A DNA stretch of 64,000 nt from Cellulomonas sp. SG140. Lineage in GTDB: Bacteria; Actinomycetota; Actinomycetes; Actinomycetales; Cellulomonadaceae. Below, piece after piece: positions 56,412 to 64,000 of this stretch. The position numbers and the translations under genes were made by a program. Position 1 is the stretch's first letter. Every line of letters starts with the position of its first letter. Location: positions 153,788 to 217,787 of the forward strand of contig NZ_JANZLA010000008.1 of the NCBI RefSeq assembly GCF_025770785.1. The letters are read 5' to 3'. The notes beneath the pieces were generated by a model. It searched no databases. It was given only the letters and a program-made list of their open reading frames with translations, and was not told where the DNA came from.

Positions 56412-57395
56412 ATGCCAGGAAAGCTGCTCACCGTCGCCGAGGCCTCCGACGCGATCACCGCAGGCGCGGCCGTGCTCGTCGCCGGCGACGAGTCGCTGCT
56501 GCGCCAGCTGCCGCAGGGCCGGTGGATCGGCGGGACCATCCCCTACTTCATGACCGACGCCGGCGGCCAGGTCAACCGCGAGCTCGTCTACGTCGACACC
56601 CTGCCCGAGCAGGTCACGGACGTCCGCGTGCGCAGCTGCTCCGCGGCCGAGCTCGACGGCCTCACGTCCGACGCGTTCGACAACGGGTTCAGCGTGATCA
56701 TCGTCCCGGCCGGCAGCGCCGCCCACAGCCGGTACGCCGCCGAGGCGCCTGAGCTGCCCGGGCTGTTCGACCGCCCGGTGGTCGGCTGGGTCTCCGGGGT
56801 GCACCTCGACGACCTGGGCACCGCGAGCGCCAAGGTGTTCGCCGGCTCGGGCACGAACGTCAGCGGCGACGACGCCGTGGTGCTGCACGCCGCCCTCCCG
56901 GACGGGGTGCTGGCCAGCGCCGAGATCGTCAACCTGTTCCGGCAGGGCGACGGCGCCACGCTGACGTTCGACTCGACCGGCTTCTCGCAGGACAAGGTGC
57001 TGGTGGACGGCGTGCCGCGGGTGTTCTCGGAGTACCTGCACGAGATCGGCCACGACGTGCGGCTGCCGCTGGTGGCGGACTACTTCGGGGCGATGATCAA
57101 CGTCTCGTTCCAGTCCGTGCCCGACGACGGCGGCACGGTGGACCTGTACGCGCCGGTGTTCTCCGGCATCGAGTACAGGCTCGCGGCGCCCATCGGCGAC
57201 TACGTCGGCGACTTCGTCTCGCACCTGCCGGCGAGCTCGGTGACGCCCACCTTCTCCTGCAACTGCATCCTGAACTTCCTGTACTCGGAGCTGGAGGGCA
57301 AGCGGACCGGCGACATCGTCGGGCCCATCACCTTCGGCGAGATCGCCTACCAGCTGCTCAACCAGACGCTGGTGTACCTGCAGCTGCACGACTGA
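56412..57395 (+). CDS. FIST-like sensory protein (resembles DUF6976)
   Basis: A 327-residue cytoplasmic protein. It opens MPGKLLTVAEASDAITAG, then AGDESLLRQLPQGRWIGGTIPYFM, and ends with SCNCILNFLYSELEGKRTG (about 276-294). A Cys-x-Cys-ILN segment near the C-terminus is typical of FIST-C domains, which bind small ligands in signal transduction. The closest named family I recall is DUF6976, but this was not searched. The ATG at 56412 has AAGGAGAG upstream. Probably an operon with the 73-residue gene. No output domain is present. Confidence 0.65.
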   Translation: MPGKLLTVAEASDAITAGAAVLVAGDESLLRQLPQGRWIGGTIPYFMTDAGGQVNRELVYVDTLPEQVTDVRVRSCSAAELDGLTSDAFDNGFSVIIVPAGSAAHSRYAAEAPELPGLFDRPVVGWVSGVHLDDLGTASAKVFAGSGTNVSGDDAVVLHAALPDGVLASAEIVNLFRQGDGATLTFDSTGFSQDKVLVDGVPRVFSEYLHEIGHDVRLPLVADYFGAMINVSFQSVPDDGGTVDLYAPVFSGIEYRLAAPIGDYVGDFVSHLPASSVTPTFSCNCILNFLYSELEGKRTGDIVGPITFGEIAYQLLNQTLVYLQLHD

Positions 57396-57654
57396 CGTCG
57401 CGCTGCAGCCGGCGCTGGGCTGACGCGGCGCAGCGGCGGGTTCAGGAAGCCGTGAACTGTGACCCGCCGCTCGCCAGCGTCGCGTCGAGCGCGGTTCGGT
57501 GCGTGCCTCGGAAGAGTGACGCTCGCCGCGCCCGCCGAGCGCGGCGTCGGCCGGCGTCGCGCGCCTCGCTAGCCTGGGGCCGCCGCGCGGCTCGCTGCGG
57601 TGCACCACCAGCGCACGGGGCTGGTGAGGGGCCTGCCTCGAGGAGATCAGCGCA

Positions 57655-60600
57655 GTGGACCACGTCGACGATGCGCTCTTTGACCCGACCGCACTGAGCA
57701 CGCGTGACGACCTCGCACGAGCCCTGACGGCGCTGCGGGAGCGACGCGGTGCCACGGTGCGGGACCTCGCCCGCGCTGCCGGCGTCCCGGCCGCCACCGT
57801 GAGCGGCTACCTCACCGGCCGCCACGTGCCACCGCTGGCCGCCACCGAGCAGTTCGTCCAGGTGCTGACGGCTCTCGGCGTGCCGGACGACGAGGTGCCC
57901 GCGTGGCTCTCCGCCGTCACCCGGCTGCGACGAGCGCCCGGCCGGCGACCGGTGACCGCGACGGCCCCCTACCGCGGGCTGGCGGCGTACCAGCCCGAGG
58001 ACGCGGCGCTGTTCTTCGGCCGCGAGGACCTCACCGAGGCGCTCACTGTGGTGGTGCGCGGGACGCCCACCACCCCCGTGGTGGTGATCGGCTCGTCCGG
58101 CTCCGGGAAGTCGTCCCTGCTGCGCGCGGGGCTCGCCGCGCGGCTGCGCGCCGAGGGCGTCCACGTGACCGTCACCGAACCCGGCGACGACCCTGCAGCC
58201 TTCCTCGACGCGGAGGTCGACGACCTGGCGCCCGGTGCCGTGCTGGTGGTCGACCAGCTCGAGGCCGTGTTCGGCACCGACGTGCCGGCAGCCGTGACGG
58301 ACCAGGTGTTCGACCGGCTGGACCGGCTGCAGCGCACCGGCGTCACCGTGGTGGTGGGCCTGCGCGGGGACTTCTTCGACGCGGTGCTGGGGGTCGAGAC
58401 GGCGGCCCGGTGGCTGGTGGAGAACCAGTTCCTGGTCGGCCCCCTGCCGGCGGACGCCCTGCGCCGGGTGATCGTCGAGCCCGCCCGTGCCACCGGCATC
58501 GAGATCGAGGCCGCCCTGGTCGAGGTGCTGGTCTCGGAGGCCACCGGCGGGCCGGGCGCCCGTCTGGAACCGGGCGCCTTGCCTCTGCTCTCGCACGCCC
58601 TGTACGCCACCTGGCTCGCTGCCAGCGGCCACCGGCTCACGCTCGCGCACTACCGCGAGGCCGGCGGGTTCGCGGGGGCGATCGCGCAGACCGGGGAGGC
58701 GGTGCACGAGTCCCTGACCGAGGAGCAGCAGGCCGCCGAGCGCGACACGCTGCTGCGGCTGGTCCAGGTGCGGGACGGCTTCAGCGACATGCGGCGGTCG
58801 GTGCGCGCGAGCGCGTTCACCACACCCGCCGAGCAGCAGGTGATGGCGGCGTACGTCGAGGCGCGGCTGATCACGTCCGACCGCGACCACGTCCAGCTGG
58901 CCCACGAGGCCCTGCTCACGGCCCTGCCCCGGCTGCGCGGCTGGCTCGAGGAGGACCGCGACGGGCTGCGGCTGCACAACCGGCTGGCCGAGGCGGCGCA
59001 GCACTGGGCGGACTCGGACCAGGACGGCGACCTGCTGTACCGCGGCTCCGCGCTCGAGGCGGCCCTGCGCTGGGCCCGCGGGTCCGGGCATGCGCTGACG
59101 CAGGTCGAACGGGACTTCCTGGACCGCAGCGACGGCGCCGAGGTGGCCCGCGTCACGGCACGGCGGCGTGCCGGTCGCCGGTTGCACGCCCTGGTGGCGG
59201 TGCTCGCGGTCCTCGCGCTGAGCACCGGCGGCCTCGCGGCCGTGTCCGTGGTGCAGAGCAGGCGCTCGGCGCACGCACGTGACGTCGCGGTGTCCCGGCA
59301 GCTGGCGGTGACGGCCCAGCAGCTGGCCGCCACCGACCCGGCCCTGAGCGGTCAGGTGGCGGTGGCGGCCACCCTCGAGGCCGACACCGTGGAGGCCCGT
59401 TCGGCCCTGCTCAGCGCGGCGGGCCGGACGCCGGTGTCCCGGCTCGCCGCGACGGGCGGGGTGCTGAACTCCGTGGTGACCAGCCCCGACGGCACGTACG
59501 TCGCCCTCGCGGGCGAGGGCGGCCGGCTGCTCCTGTGGTCCACGGGTGACGACCCCCATCAGCTCGCCGCCGTGGCGACGCCCGGCAGCCGCTACCACGC
59601 GGCCTTCACCGGCGACGGCGCGCGGCTCGCGACGGCCGGTGCCAAGGGGGCGCTGGAGGTGTGGGACGTCAGCCACCCGACCCACCCCGTGCCGGTCACG
59701 GTCGCGCAGGCCGGCACCACCGCGACGTTCTACGGGGTCGCGTTCAGCGGGGACGGCACCGCCCTGGCGGCCGCCGCGTCCGACGGCACCGTGCAGCTGT
59801 GGCGAACGGCGGACGGCGGCTACCAGCACGTCGGCTCGGTGCACGCCTTCACCGGCACCGTCCAGGCCGTCACGCTCGACCGTACGGGCGGCGTGCTGGC
59901 CGCCGGTGGGTCGGACGGCCTGCTCGGGCTGTGGGACGTGCGCACCCCGGTGCAGCCGGTCCCGCTCGGGGCACCCGTCAGCTCGGCCACCGGCAAGATC
60001 ACGTCGCTCGACCTCAGCCCGGACGGCCGCACCCTCGCCGTCGGGGCCGCGGACGACGTCGTGCACCTGTGGGACGTCAGCTCGCCCGCGGCCCCGGTGG
60101 CCGGTCTGAAGCTCGTCGGCCCCGCGTCCTGGGTGAACTCCGTGCGGTTCGACGCGACCGGCACGCAGCTGGCCGCCGCCAGCTCGGACAAGCACCTGTG
60201 GGTGTGGAGCACCGCGACCGGCGCGGTGACCGCGTCGCTGGCCCACGCGACCACGCTGATCTCGGCGGACTGGAGCCACGACAGCACCCGGCTGTACTCG
60301 GGCGGCGCCGACGGGATGCTGCGCGAGTGGACGTACCCGGGTACCGTGCTGGGCGGTTTCGCGGCAGCACCGGGACAGGCCGTGTTCAGCCAGCACCTGC
60401 TGGCGACCGCCACCAAGGACGGCGTGCGGCTGTGGGACGTGGCCGACCCGACCCATCCCTCGCTACTGAGCCTGTCACCGTTCCCCGGCAAGGCCCGGCT
60501 CGACGGTTCGGTCGCCGTGTCCGCCGCGCTGCACCTCCTCGTCGCCGGAGACACGACGGGTGGCCTGAGCTTCTGGGACATCGCCGACACCGCCCGGCCG

Positions 60601-61389
60601 CGCTACCTGACCTCGGTGCAGGCGCACGACGACTGGATCGACGCGGTGGCGTTCGACCCCACCGGCACCCGCCTCGCCGCGACGTCTGACGACCGGTCCG
60701 TCACCTTCTGGGACCTGTCGAACGGGGTGCCGTCTGCACCGACCGCCCGCCTCAGCCACCTCGACAGCCAGGGCACCTACGTGAACAGCGTGGCCTTCTC
60801 CCCCGACTCGCGGACCGTCGCCGCGGCCGTGCTGAGCGGCAGGGTGGTGCTCATCGACGTCACCGACCTTGCGCACCCCGCGCCCGTCGGCGCACCGCTG
60901 ACGGGCCCGAAGGGATACGTGTACTCCGCCGCGTTCAGCCCTGACGGGAGCACGCTCGCGGCCAGCGGGGACGACAGCTCCATCTGGCTGTGGGACGTGA
61001 GCGACAGGGCACGACCGGAAGCCCTCGGCGCGCCGCTGCTGTGGGCGGACGGGCACGCGATGAGCGTGCGGTTCAGCCCGGACGGGCGCTACCTGGGCGC
61101 GGGGATGACCGACGGCACGGTCCGGCTCTGGGACGTCACGGACCCCAAGGCACCACGGCGGTGGGCGAGCCTCGACGGCGTGCCGGGCAACGTGTTCGGC
61201 GTCGACTTCTCCCCCGACAGCAGCTACGTGAGCGCCGCCGGGGTCGACAGGACCGTCCGGATCTGGCCGCTCTCGCTGGCGCCGGCGCGCCAGACGATCT
61301 GCGCGGCGGCCGGACGGGGGCTCGGCATGAGCGCCGCGGAATGGAACAAAGCAGTCGATGGTGTGACAGAACCGACGCTCTGCCCGTAG
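57655..61389 (+). CDS. XRE-nSTAND NTPase-WD40 repeat protein
   Basis: A 1244-residue signalling NTPase. Residues ~17-60 form an XRE-like helix-turn-helix (ALRERRGATVRDLARAAGVPAATVSGYLTGR). The nSTAND1-type NTPase has PYRGLAAYQPEDAALFFGRE, Walker A GSSGSGKS (146-153) and LVVDQLE (197-203). A predicted transmembrane helix lies at ~509-531, then about 12-14 WD40-type blades (DGTVQLWR, LGLWDVR, VHLWDVS, VRLWDVT) forming one or two propellers. GTG at 57655 with GAGGAG upstream. In the family the propeller senses a ligand and the N-terminus signals; the HTH here suggests DNA or protein binding. Function unknown. Confidence 0.88.
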   Translation: MDHVDDALFDPTALSTRDDLARALTALRERRGATVRDLARAAGVPAATVSGYLTGRHVPPLAATEQFVQVLTALGVPDDEVPAWLSAVTRLRRAPGRRPVTATAPYRGLAAYQPEDAALFFGREDLTEALTVVVRGTPTTPVVVIGSSGSGKSSLLRAGLAARLRAEGVHVTVTEPGDDPAAFLDAEVDDLAPGAVLVVDQLEAVFGTDVPAAVTDQVFDRLDRLQRTGVTVVVGLRGDFFDAVLGVETAARWLVENQFLVGPLPADALRRVIVEPARATGIEIEAALVEVLVSEATGGPGARLEPGALPLLSHALYATWLAASGHRLTLAHYREAGGFAGAIAQTGEAVHESLTEEQQAAERDTLLRLVQVRDGFSDMRRSVRASAFTTPAEQQVMAAYVEARLITSDRDHVQLAHEALLTALPRLRGWLEEDRDGLRLHNRLAEAAQHWADSDQDGDLLYRGSALEAALRWARGSGHALTQVERDFLDRSDGAEVARVTARRRAGRRLHALVAVLAVLALSTGGLAAVSVVQSRRSAHARDVAVSRQLAVTAQQLAATDPALSGQVAVAATLEADTVEARSALLSAAGRTPVSRLAATGGVLNSVVTSPDGTYVALAGEGGRLLLWSTGDDPHQLAAVATPGSRYHAAFTGDGARLATAGAKGALEVWDVSHPTHPVPVTVAQAGTTATFYGVAFSGDGTALAAAASDGTVQLWRTADGGYQHVGSVHAFTGTVQAVTLDRTGGVLAAGGSDGLLGLWDVRTPVQPVPLGAPVSSATGKITSLDLSPDGRTLAVGAADDVVHLWDVSSPAAPVAGLKLVGPASWVNSVRFDATGTQLAAASSDKHLWVWSTATGAVTASLAHATTLISADWSHDSTRLYSGGADGMLREWTYPGTVLGGFAAAPGQAVFSQHLLATATKDGVRLWDVADPTHPSLLSLSPFPGKARLDGSVAVSAALHLLVAGDTTGGLSFWDIADTARPRYLTSVQAHDDWIDAVAFDPTGTRLAATSDDRSVTFWDLSNGVPSAPTARLSHLDSQGTYVNSVAFSPDSRTVAAAVLSGRVVLIDVTDLAHPAPVGAPLTGPKGYVYSAAFSPDGSTLAASGDDSSIWLWDVSDRARPEALGAPLLWADGHAMSVRFSPDGRYLGAGMTDGTVRLWDVTDPKAPRRWASLDGVPGNVFGVDFSPDSSYVSAAGVDRTVRIWPLSLAPARQTICAAAGRGLGMSAAEWNKAVDGVTEPTLCP

Positions 61390-61806
61390 CCAGGAAAGCG
61401 CGGGGAATTCGCCGTACAAGGTCGTACGGTGCGCTGCGTTGTTCGGTTCCGTCGTGGTGTGACGTACTTCTCCTGCAGCACGCAGGCATCGTGCTGCGCG
61501 CCTGCCTGCAGGCCTCGTCCGCCCGGGGGTCGGGTCATGAGGCCCGCACGAGCCGATTGCGGCGCGGCCACGCGACCGCCGGTCGGGTCGGTCGGGGACG
61601 GCTGTGCGCGGGGGGATCCGCAGCCGTCCCCGGTGGCCCGGTGCGACCCGCAGGGGGGATCGCTCCGGCCCGCCGGGTCGGCTGCTGGACCTGAGCGAGG
61701 CAGCGCCGACCGAGCGCCGCGGAGCGCTCTGCGGCCGGCCGCCCACCATGGGGACGATTTTGCAGAACTGTTGTGCATAGAACTCGTGCACACATAGTGT
61801 GCACTC
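61390..61806. other. 417-bp intergenic stretch with two hairpins and a promoter/palindrome
   Basis: No gene recognised. It contains CCGTAC-AAGGTC-GTACGG (61412-61429) and GCAGCACG-CAGGCAT-CGTGCTGC (61475-61497). The second is a strong stem without a T-run, and may end the STAND transcript. The right end carries the arsR-type promoter and palindrome (listed separately). Confidence 0.6.
61771..61806 (+). promoter_or_regulatory. Promoter with 19-bp palindrome; probable leaderless start
   Basis: TTGTGC (61771-61776), 16-base spacer, CATAGT (61793-61798). The palindrome GTGCACAC-ATA-GTGTGCAC (61786-61804) is perfect and ends two bases before the GTG at 61807. With usual -10 to start spacing, transcription would begin at about the GTG itself. 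No ribosome site is present. Confidence 0.7.
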
Positions 61807-62403
61807 GTGCCGACCTCCGACCCCACGGGCCAGACCACGTTCCACCTGGACGCTGCAGCCCTGAAGGTGCTCGCCCATCCCCTGCGCTCCCGCCTGCTGT
61901 CGGCGTTGCGCCGCGGTGGCCCCGCCACCGCGACCGACCTCGCCACGGCCCTGTCCACCAACACGGGCGCCACGTCGTACCACCTGCGCAAGCTCGAGTC
62001 GGTCGGGCTCGTCGCAGACACCGGCGAGGGCGAGGGCAGGCGGCGGCTGTGGCGGGCAGCGACCGACGCCCACGAGTGGAACGCCAGCGACTTCGCCGGC
62101 GACGAGGACGCGCAGACGGCGCTCGGCTGGCTGGTGCGCGACTACAGCCGGCACCTGGGGCAGCAGTTCGAGCGGTGGCTCGACGTCGAGGCGGACTGGC
62201 CGCTGCCGTGGCGGGACGCCGCCGGGCTCAGCGACCAGCTGATCGTGGCGACGGCGGAGCAGGCCGCGGCCCTCAAGGGCGAGATGGAATCGCTGCTCGC
62301 GCGGTACCGGCAGGTCGGTGCCGGGCATCCCGACGCCCGGCGGCTCGCCGTGTACACGGTGCTGTTCCCGGTGGACCTCGACGAGCGTCCGGACGACGCG
62401 TGA
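61807..62403 (+). CDS. ArsR-family winged-helix regulator
   Basis: A 198-residue regulator: the HTH region LKVLAHPLRSRLLSALRRGGPATATDLATAL, with STNTGATSYHLRKLESVGLV as recognition helix, and a beta wing (EGEGRRRLWRA). The C-terminal part (LVRDYSRHLGQQFERWLDV) is helical, as in the longer ArsR-type proteins found with MFS exporters. No metal-site Cys. GTG at 61807 directly after a 19-bp palindrome. Its end overlaps the MFS gene (GTGA). Probably an autorepressor of the exporter operon. Confidence 0.9.
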   Translation: MPTSDPTGQTTFHLDAAALKVLAHPLRSRLLSALRRGGPATATDLATALSTNTGATSYHLRKLESVGLVADTGEGEGRRRLWRAATDAHEWNASDFAGDEDAQTALGWLVRDYSRHLGQQFERWLDVEADWPLPWRDAAGLSDQLIVATAEQAAALKGEMESLLARYRQVGAGHPDARRLAVYTVLFPVDLDERPDDA

Positions 62404-63728
62404 CGGGCGCCGGTGCCACCCGCCAGCACCCCGTGGTGAGGGCCGCCGCCGCGCGCCGCACCGTCCTGCTGCTGACCGCCACCCGCTGGTTCCCCGTCGG
62501 GCTGACCATCGGCGTCACCACGCTGCTGACCCTGCAGCGCGGCATGAGCGTCGCCCAGCTGGGCGTGATCCTGTCGATGCAGGGGTTCGTGGTGCTGGGC
62601 CTGGAGCTGCCGACGGGCGGGCTGGCCGACGCCGTCGGGCGGCGTCCGGTGCTGCTGGCCGCCTCGCTGGTGGGGGTCGCCTCGGGGCTCGTCTTCATCA
62701 ACGCCCGCACGTTCGGCGCCTTCGTCGTCGCCCTGGCGCTGCAGGGCGTGTTCCGTGCGCTCGACTCCGGTCCGCTCGAGGCGTGGTACGTCGACACGGC
62801 CCGCGCCGACGACCCCGACGTGCGGGTGGAGCCGACGCTGGCGCACGCCGGCATGGTGCTCGGCGTGTCGATCGCGGTCGGCGCGCTGCTGTCCGGCGGG
62901 CTGGTCGCCTGGCACCCCGTCGCGTCGATGCCGGCCCTGGCGCTGCCGTACTGGCTGGCGCTCGGCTTCCAGGTGGTCAACGTCGTGGCCATCGCGGTGC
63001 GGATGCACGAGCACCGGCCGCACGGAGCGGCCGCGGGCCGCCGGTCGCGCGTCCGAGACGCACTGCGGTCCGCCGCCGGTGCGCCGCGCACCGTGCTGAA
63101 CGGCGTCCGCGTGATGGCCGCCTCCCCGGTGCTGCGCGCGCTGGTGCTGGTCGAGGTGTTCTGGGCGATGGCGATGATCGGGTTCGAGACCCTGTTCCCG
63201 GTGCGGCTGTCCGAGCTGGCGGGCGGTCAGACGAGGGCCGGCGCCCTGATGGGTCCCGTCTCCGCCGCCGCCTGGGGGCTGTTCGCGGTCGGCTCGGCGC
63301 TCGCCGCACGGGCCAGCCTGCGGATCGGCGTCGCCTGGACAGCCCTGCTGGCGCGGGTGCTCAACGGCGCGCTGGTGGTGCTGATGGGGCTGATGGCGGG
63401 GCCGATCGGCCTGGTCACGGCGTTCCTGCTGACCTACACGGTGCACGGTGCGGCCGGGCCGATGCACTCCACGCTGCTGCACCGGGAGGCCGGTACCGGC
63501 ACCCGCACCACCGTGCTGTCGATGAACTCGATGGTGTCCGGCGGTGCGTACACGCTGGGTCTGCTGGTGCTGGGGCCGCTCGCGGAGCACTCCGGGACGC
63601 CCACGGCCATCGTCGTCGCCGGCGCCTTCAGCATCCTGGGCGCGGCCCTGTACTGGCCGGCGCTGCGGCACGAGCGCGCGACCCACGCGTCCACGCAGGT
63701 CACCACGACGGCGCCGGCGGACGTGTAA
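62400..63728 (+). CDS. MFS transporter
   Basis: A 442-residue transporter with about 12 hydrophobic helices. GLADAVGRRPVLLAA is motif A after helix 2; a second cytoplasmic loop (MHEHRPHGAAAGRRSRVRDALR) divides the halves. GTG start at 62400 within the ArsR stop (GTGA), so it is coupled to the regulator. No substrate motif. Regulator coupling suggests export of a toxic or antibiotic compound; a nutrient is not excluded. Confidence 0.9.
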   Translation: MTGAGATRQHPVVRAAAARRTVLLLTATRWFPVGLTIGVTTLLTLQRGMSVAQLGVILSMQGFVVLGLELPTGGLADAVGRRPVLLAASLVGVASGLVFINARTFGAFVVALALQGVFRALDSGPLEAWYVDTARADDPDVRVEPTLAHAGMVLGVSIAVGALLSGGLVAWHPVASMPALALPYWLALGFQVVNVVAIAVRMHEHRPHGAAAGRRSRVRDALRSAAGAPRTVLNGVRVMAASPVLRALVLVEVFWAMAMIGFETLFPVRLSELAGGQTRAGALMGPVSAAAWGLFAVGSALAARASLRIGVAWTALLARVLNGALVVLMGLMAGPIGLVTAFLLTYTVHGAAGPMHSTLLHREAGTGTRTTVLSMNSMVSGGAYTLGLLVLGPLAEHSGTPTAIVVAGAFSILGAALYWPALRHERATHASTQVTTTAPADV

Positions 63729-63758
63729 TCGCGGCGGCGCCAGCCCGTCACGCAACTC

Positions 63759-63787
63759 TTGACAGCGCTCCCACAGCCCACGACCGT
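63759..63787 (+). promoter_or_regulatory. LPMO promoter overlapped by a CebR/CelR-like operator
   Basis: TTGACA (63759-63764), 17-base spacer, GACCGT (63782-63787). TGACAGCGCTCCCA (63760-63773) is two mismatches from the cellulase operator TGGGAGCGCTCCCA and overlaps the -35 box. Confidence 0.65.
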
Positions 63788-63881
63788 TGCACGCACAGCC
63801 GGTCCGAACACTGCGTCCATCCCCGCCGGCTGCGACAACGGAGTCCATCGCCGGCGCACGGCCGCACCGGCCTCAGCAGTG

Positions 63882-63895
63882 TGGGAGCGTTCTCA
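63882..63895 (+). promoter_or_regulatory. Second CebR/CelR-like operator at the LPMO start codon
   Basis: TGGGAGCGTTCTCA, two mismatches from TGGGAGCGCTCCCA. Its GGGAG also serves as ribosome binding site for the ATG at 63895, and the last A is the first base of that ATG. Confidence 0.6.
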
Positions 63896-64000
63896 TGGCC
63901 CGACCAGCACGAAAGCTCGTCTCACTCGCGGCAGCCGCCGCCCTCGTCCTGCTCACGGCCGGGGCCGCCGACGCCCACGGCGTGCCCGGTGCACCGGGCA
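63895..64000 (+). CDS. AA10 lytic polysaccharide monooxygenase, start only
   Basis: Only the first 35 codons are in the window. The sequence is MARPARKLVSLAAAAALVLL followed by TAGAADAHGVPGAPG. It is a typical Sec signal peptide whose cleavage after ADA would leave an N-terminal His-Gly. An N-terminal His is obligatory for the copper histidine brace of AA10 enzymes, which oxidatively cleave cellulose or chitin outside the cell. The ATG at 63895 has GGGAG seven bases upstream. The cellulase-type operators upstream support the assignment. The catalytic domain is beyond the edge, so this rests on the signal peptide, mature N-terminus and operators. Confidence 0.65.
   Translation, partial: MARPARKLVSLAAAAALVLLTAGAADAHGVPGAPG

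Noticed and set aside
57442..60456. Long minus-strand frame opposite the STAND-WD40 gene
   Set aside because: Antisense shadow; its sequence is Arg/Gly/His-rich with no domain, while the other strand carries P-loop and WD motifs.

Overview
The window is very GC-rich DNA with strong third-position G/C bias, frequent GTG starts, GTGA/ATGA start-stop overlaps and densely packed operons. This is typical of an actinobacterium. A truncated lytic polysaccharide monooxygenase at the right edge, CebR/CelR-like operators, many intracellular glycoside hydrolases and a LicT-controlled beta-glucoside PTS fit a plant-polymer degrader such as Cellulomonas or a close relative. The genus is an inference.

Layout: (1) 0-5.4 kb holds a truncated large ATP-binding LuxR-type regulator, a PEP mutase/isocitrate lyase-family enzyme and a SNF2 ATPase. 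(2) 5.7-19.3 kb is a myo-inositol catabolic locus: iolC, a Cgl0159-type aldolase, iolB, iolD and iolA, then a second unit with an IolE-like isomerase, iolG and a GH29 fucosidase, all on the minus strand. Facing them are a GntR/UTRA regulator, a transaldolase-like protein and a SIS-domain protein. Three copies of a TGTCCNGACA palindrome, each exactly 5 bp upstream of a TTGAC(A/G) -35 box, tie these units into one regulon. (3) 19.3-24 kb carries kduI, kduD, a FAH-family enzyme and a GH105 hydrolase for unsaturated uronides, divergent from an IclR regulator. (4) 24-34.7 kb carries a GH38 alpha-mannosidase, a ROK regulator, a BadF-type sugar kinase, a sugar ABC transporter without its ATPase, and a 580-residue protein of unknown function. 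A homopolymeric G/C tract between the binding protein and the permease looks like an assembly artefact over a real hairpin. (5) 34.7-39.5 kb is a minus-strand bgl operon (EIIBCA, 6-phospho-beta-glucosidase, LicT-type antiterminator, HPr) with a recognisable RAT/terminator leader.

(6) 40.4-48.1 kb is an accessory island with visibly lower GC. It lies between a truncated, frameshifted VOC-family gene and a tRNA-Arg(CCU), and contains a multiply frameshifted tyrosine integrase. Its cargo is a two-gene, translationally coupled cassette: a 1072-residue protein (SIR2-like N-terminus, P-loop NTPase, helical repeats, OB-like C-terminus) and a 266-residue protein with a HEPN-like R-x4-H motif. A bactofilin-like protein and an orphan six-helix membrane protein follow. 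The cassette is the best candidate in the window for an undescribed defence system.

(7) 48.2-64 kb is mostly housekeeping and stress functions: yaaA, a HelR-type RNA polymerase recycling ATPase preceded by a near-consensus rifampicin-associated element, an MFS/SDR/HxlR locus, a CPA1 antiporter, a small protein plus FIST-like protein pair, an XRE-STAND-WD40 protein, an ArsR/MFS operon with a probable leaderless start under a 19-bp palindrome, and the LPMO start.

All calls come from reading translations and motifs by eye. No database or composition calculation was run.
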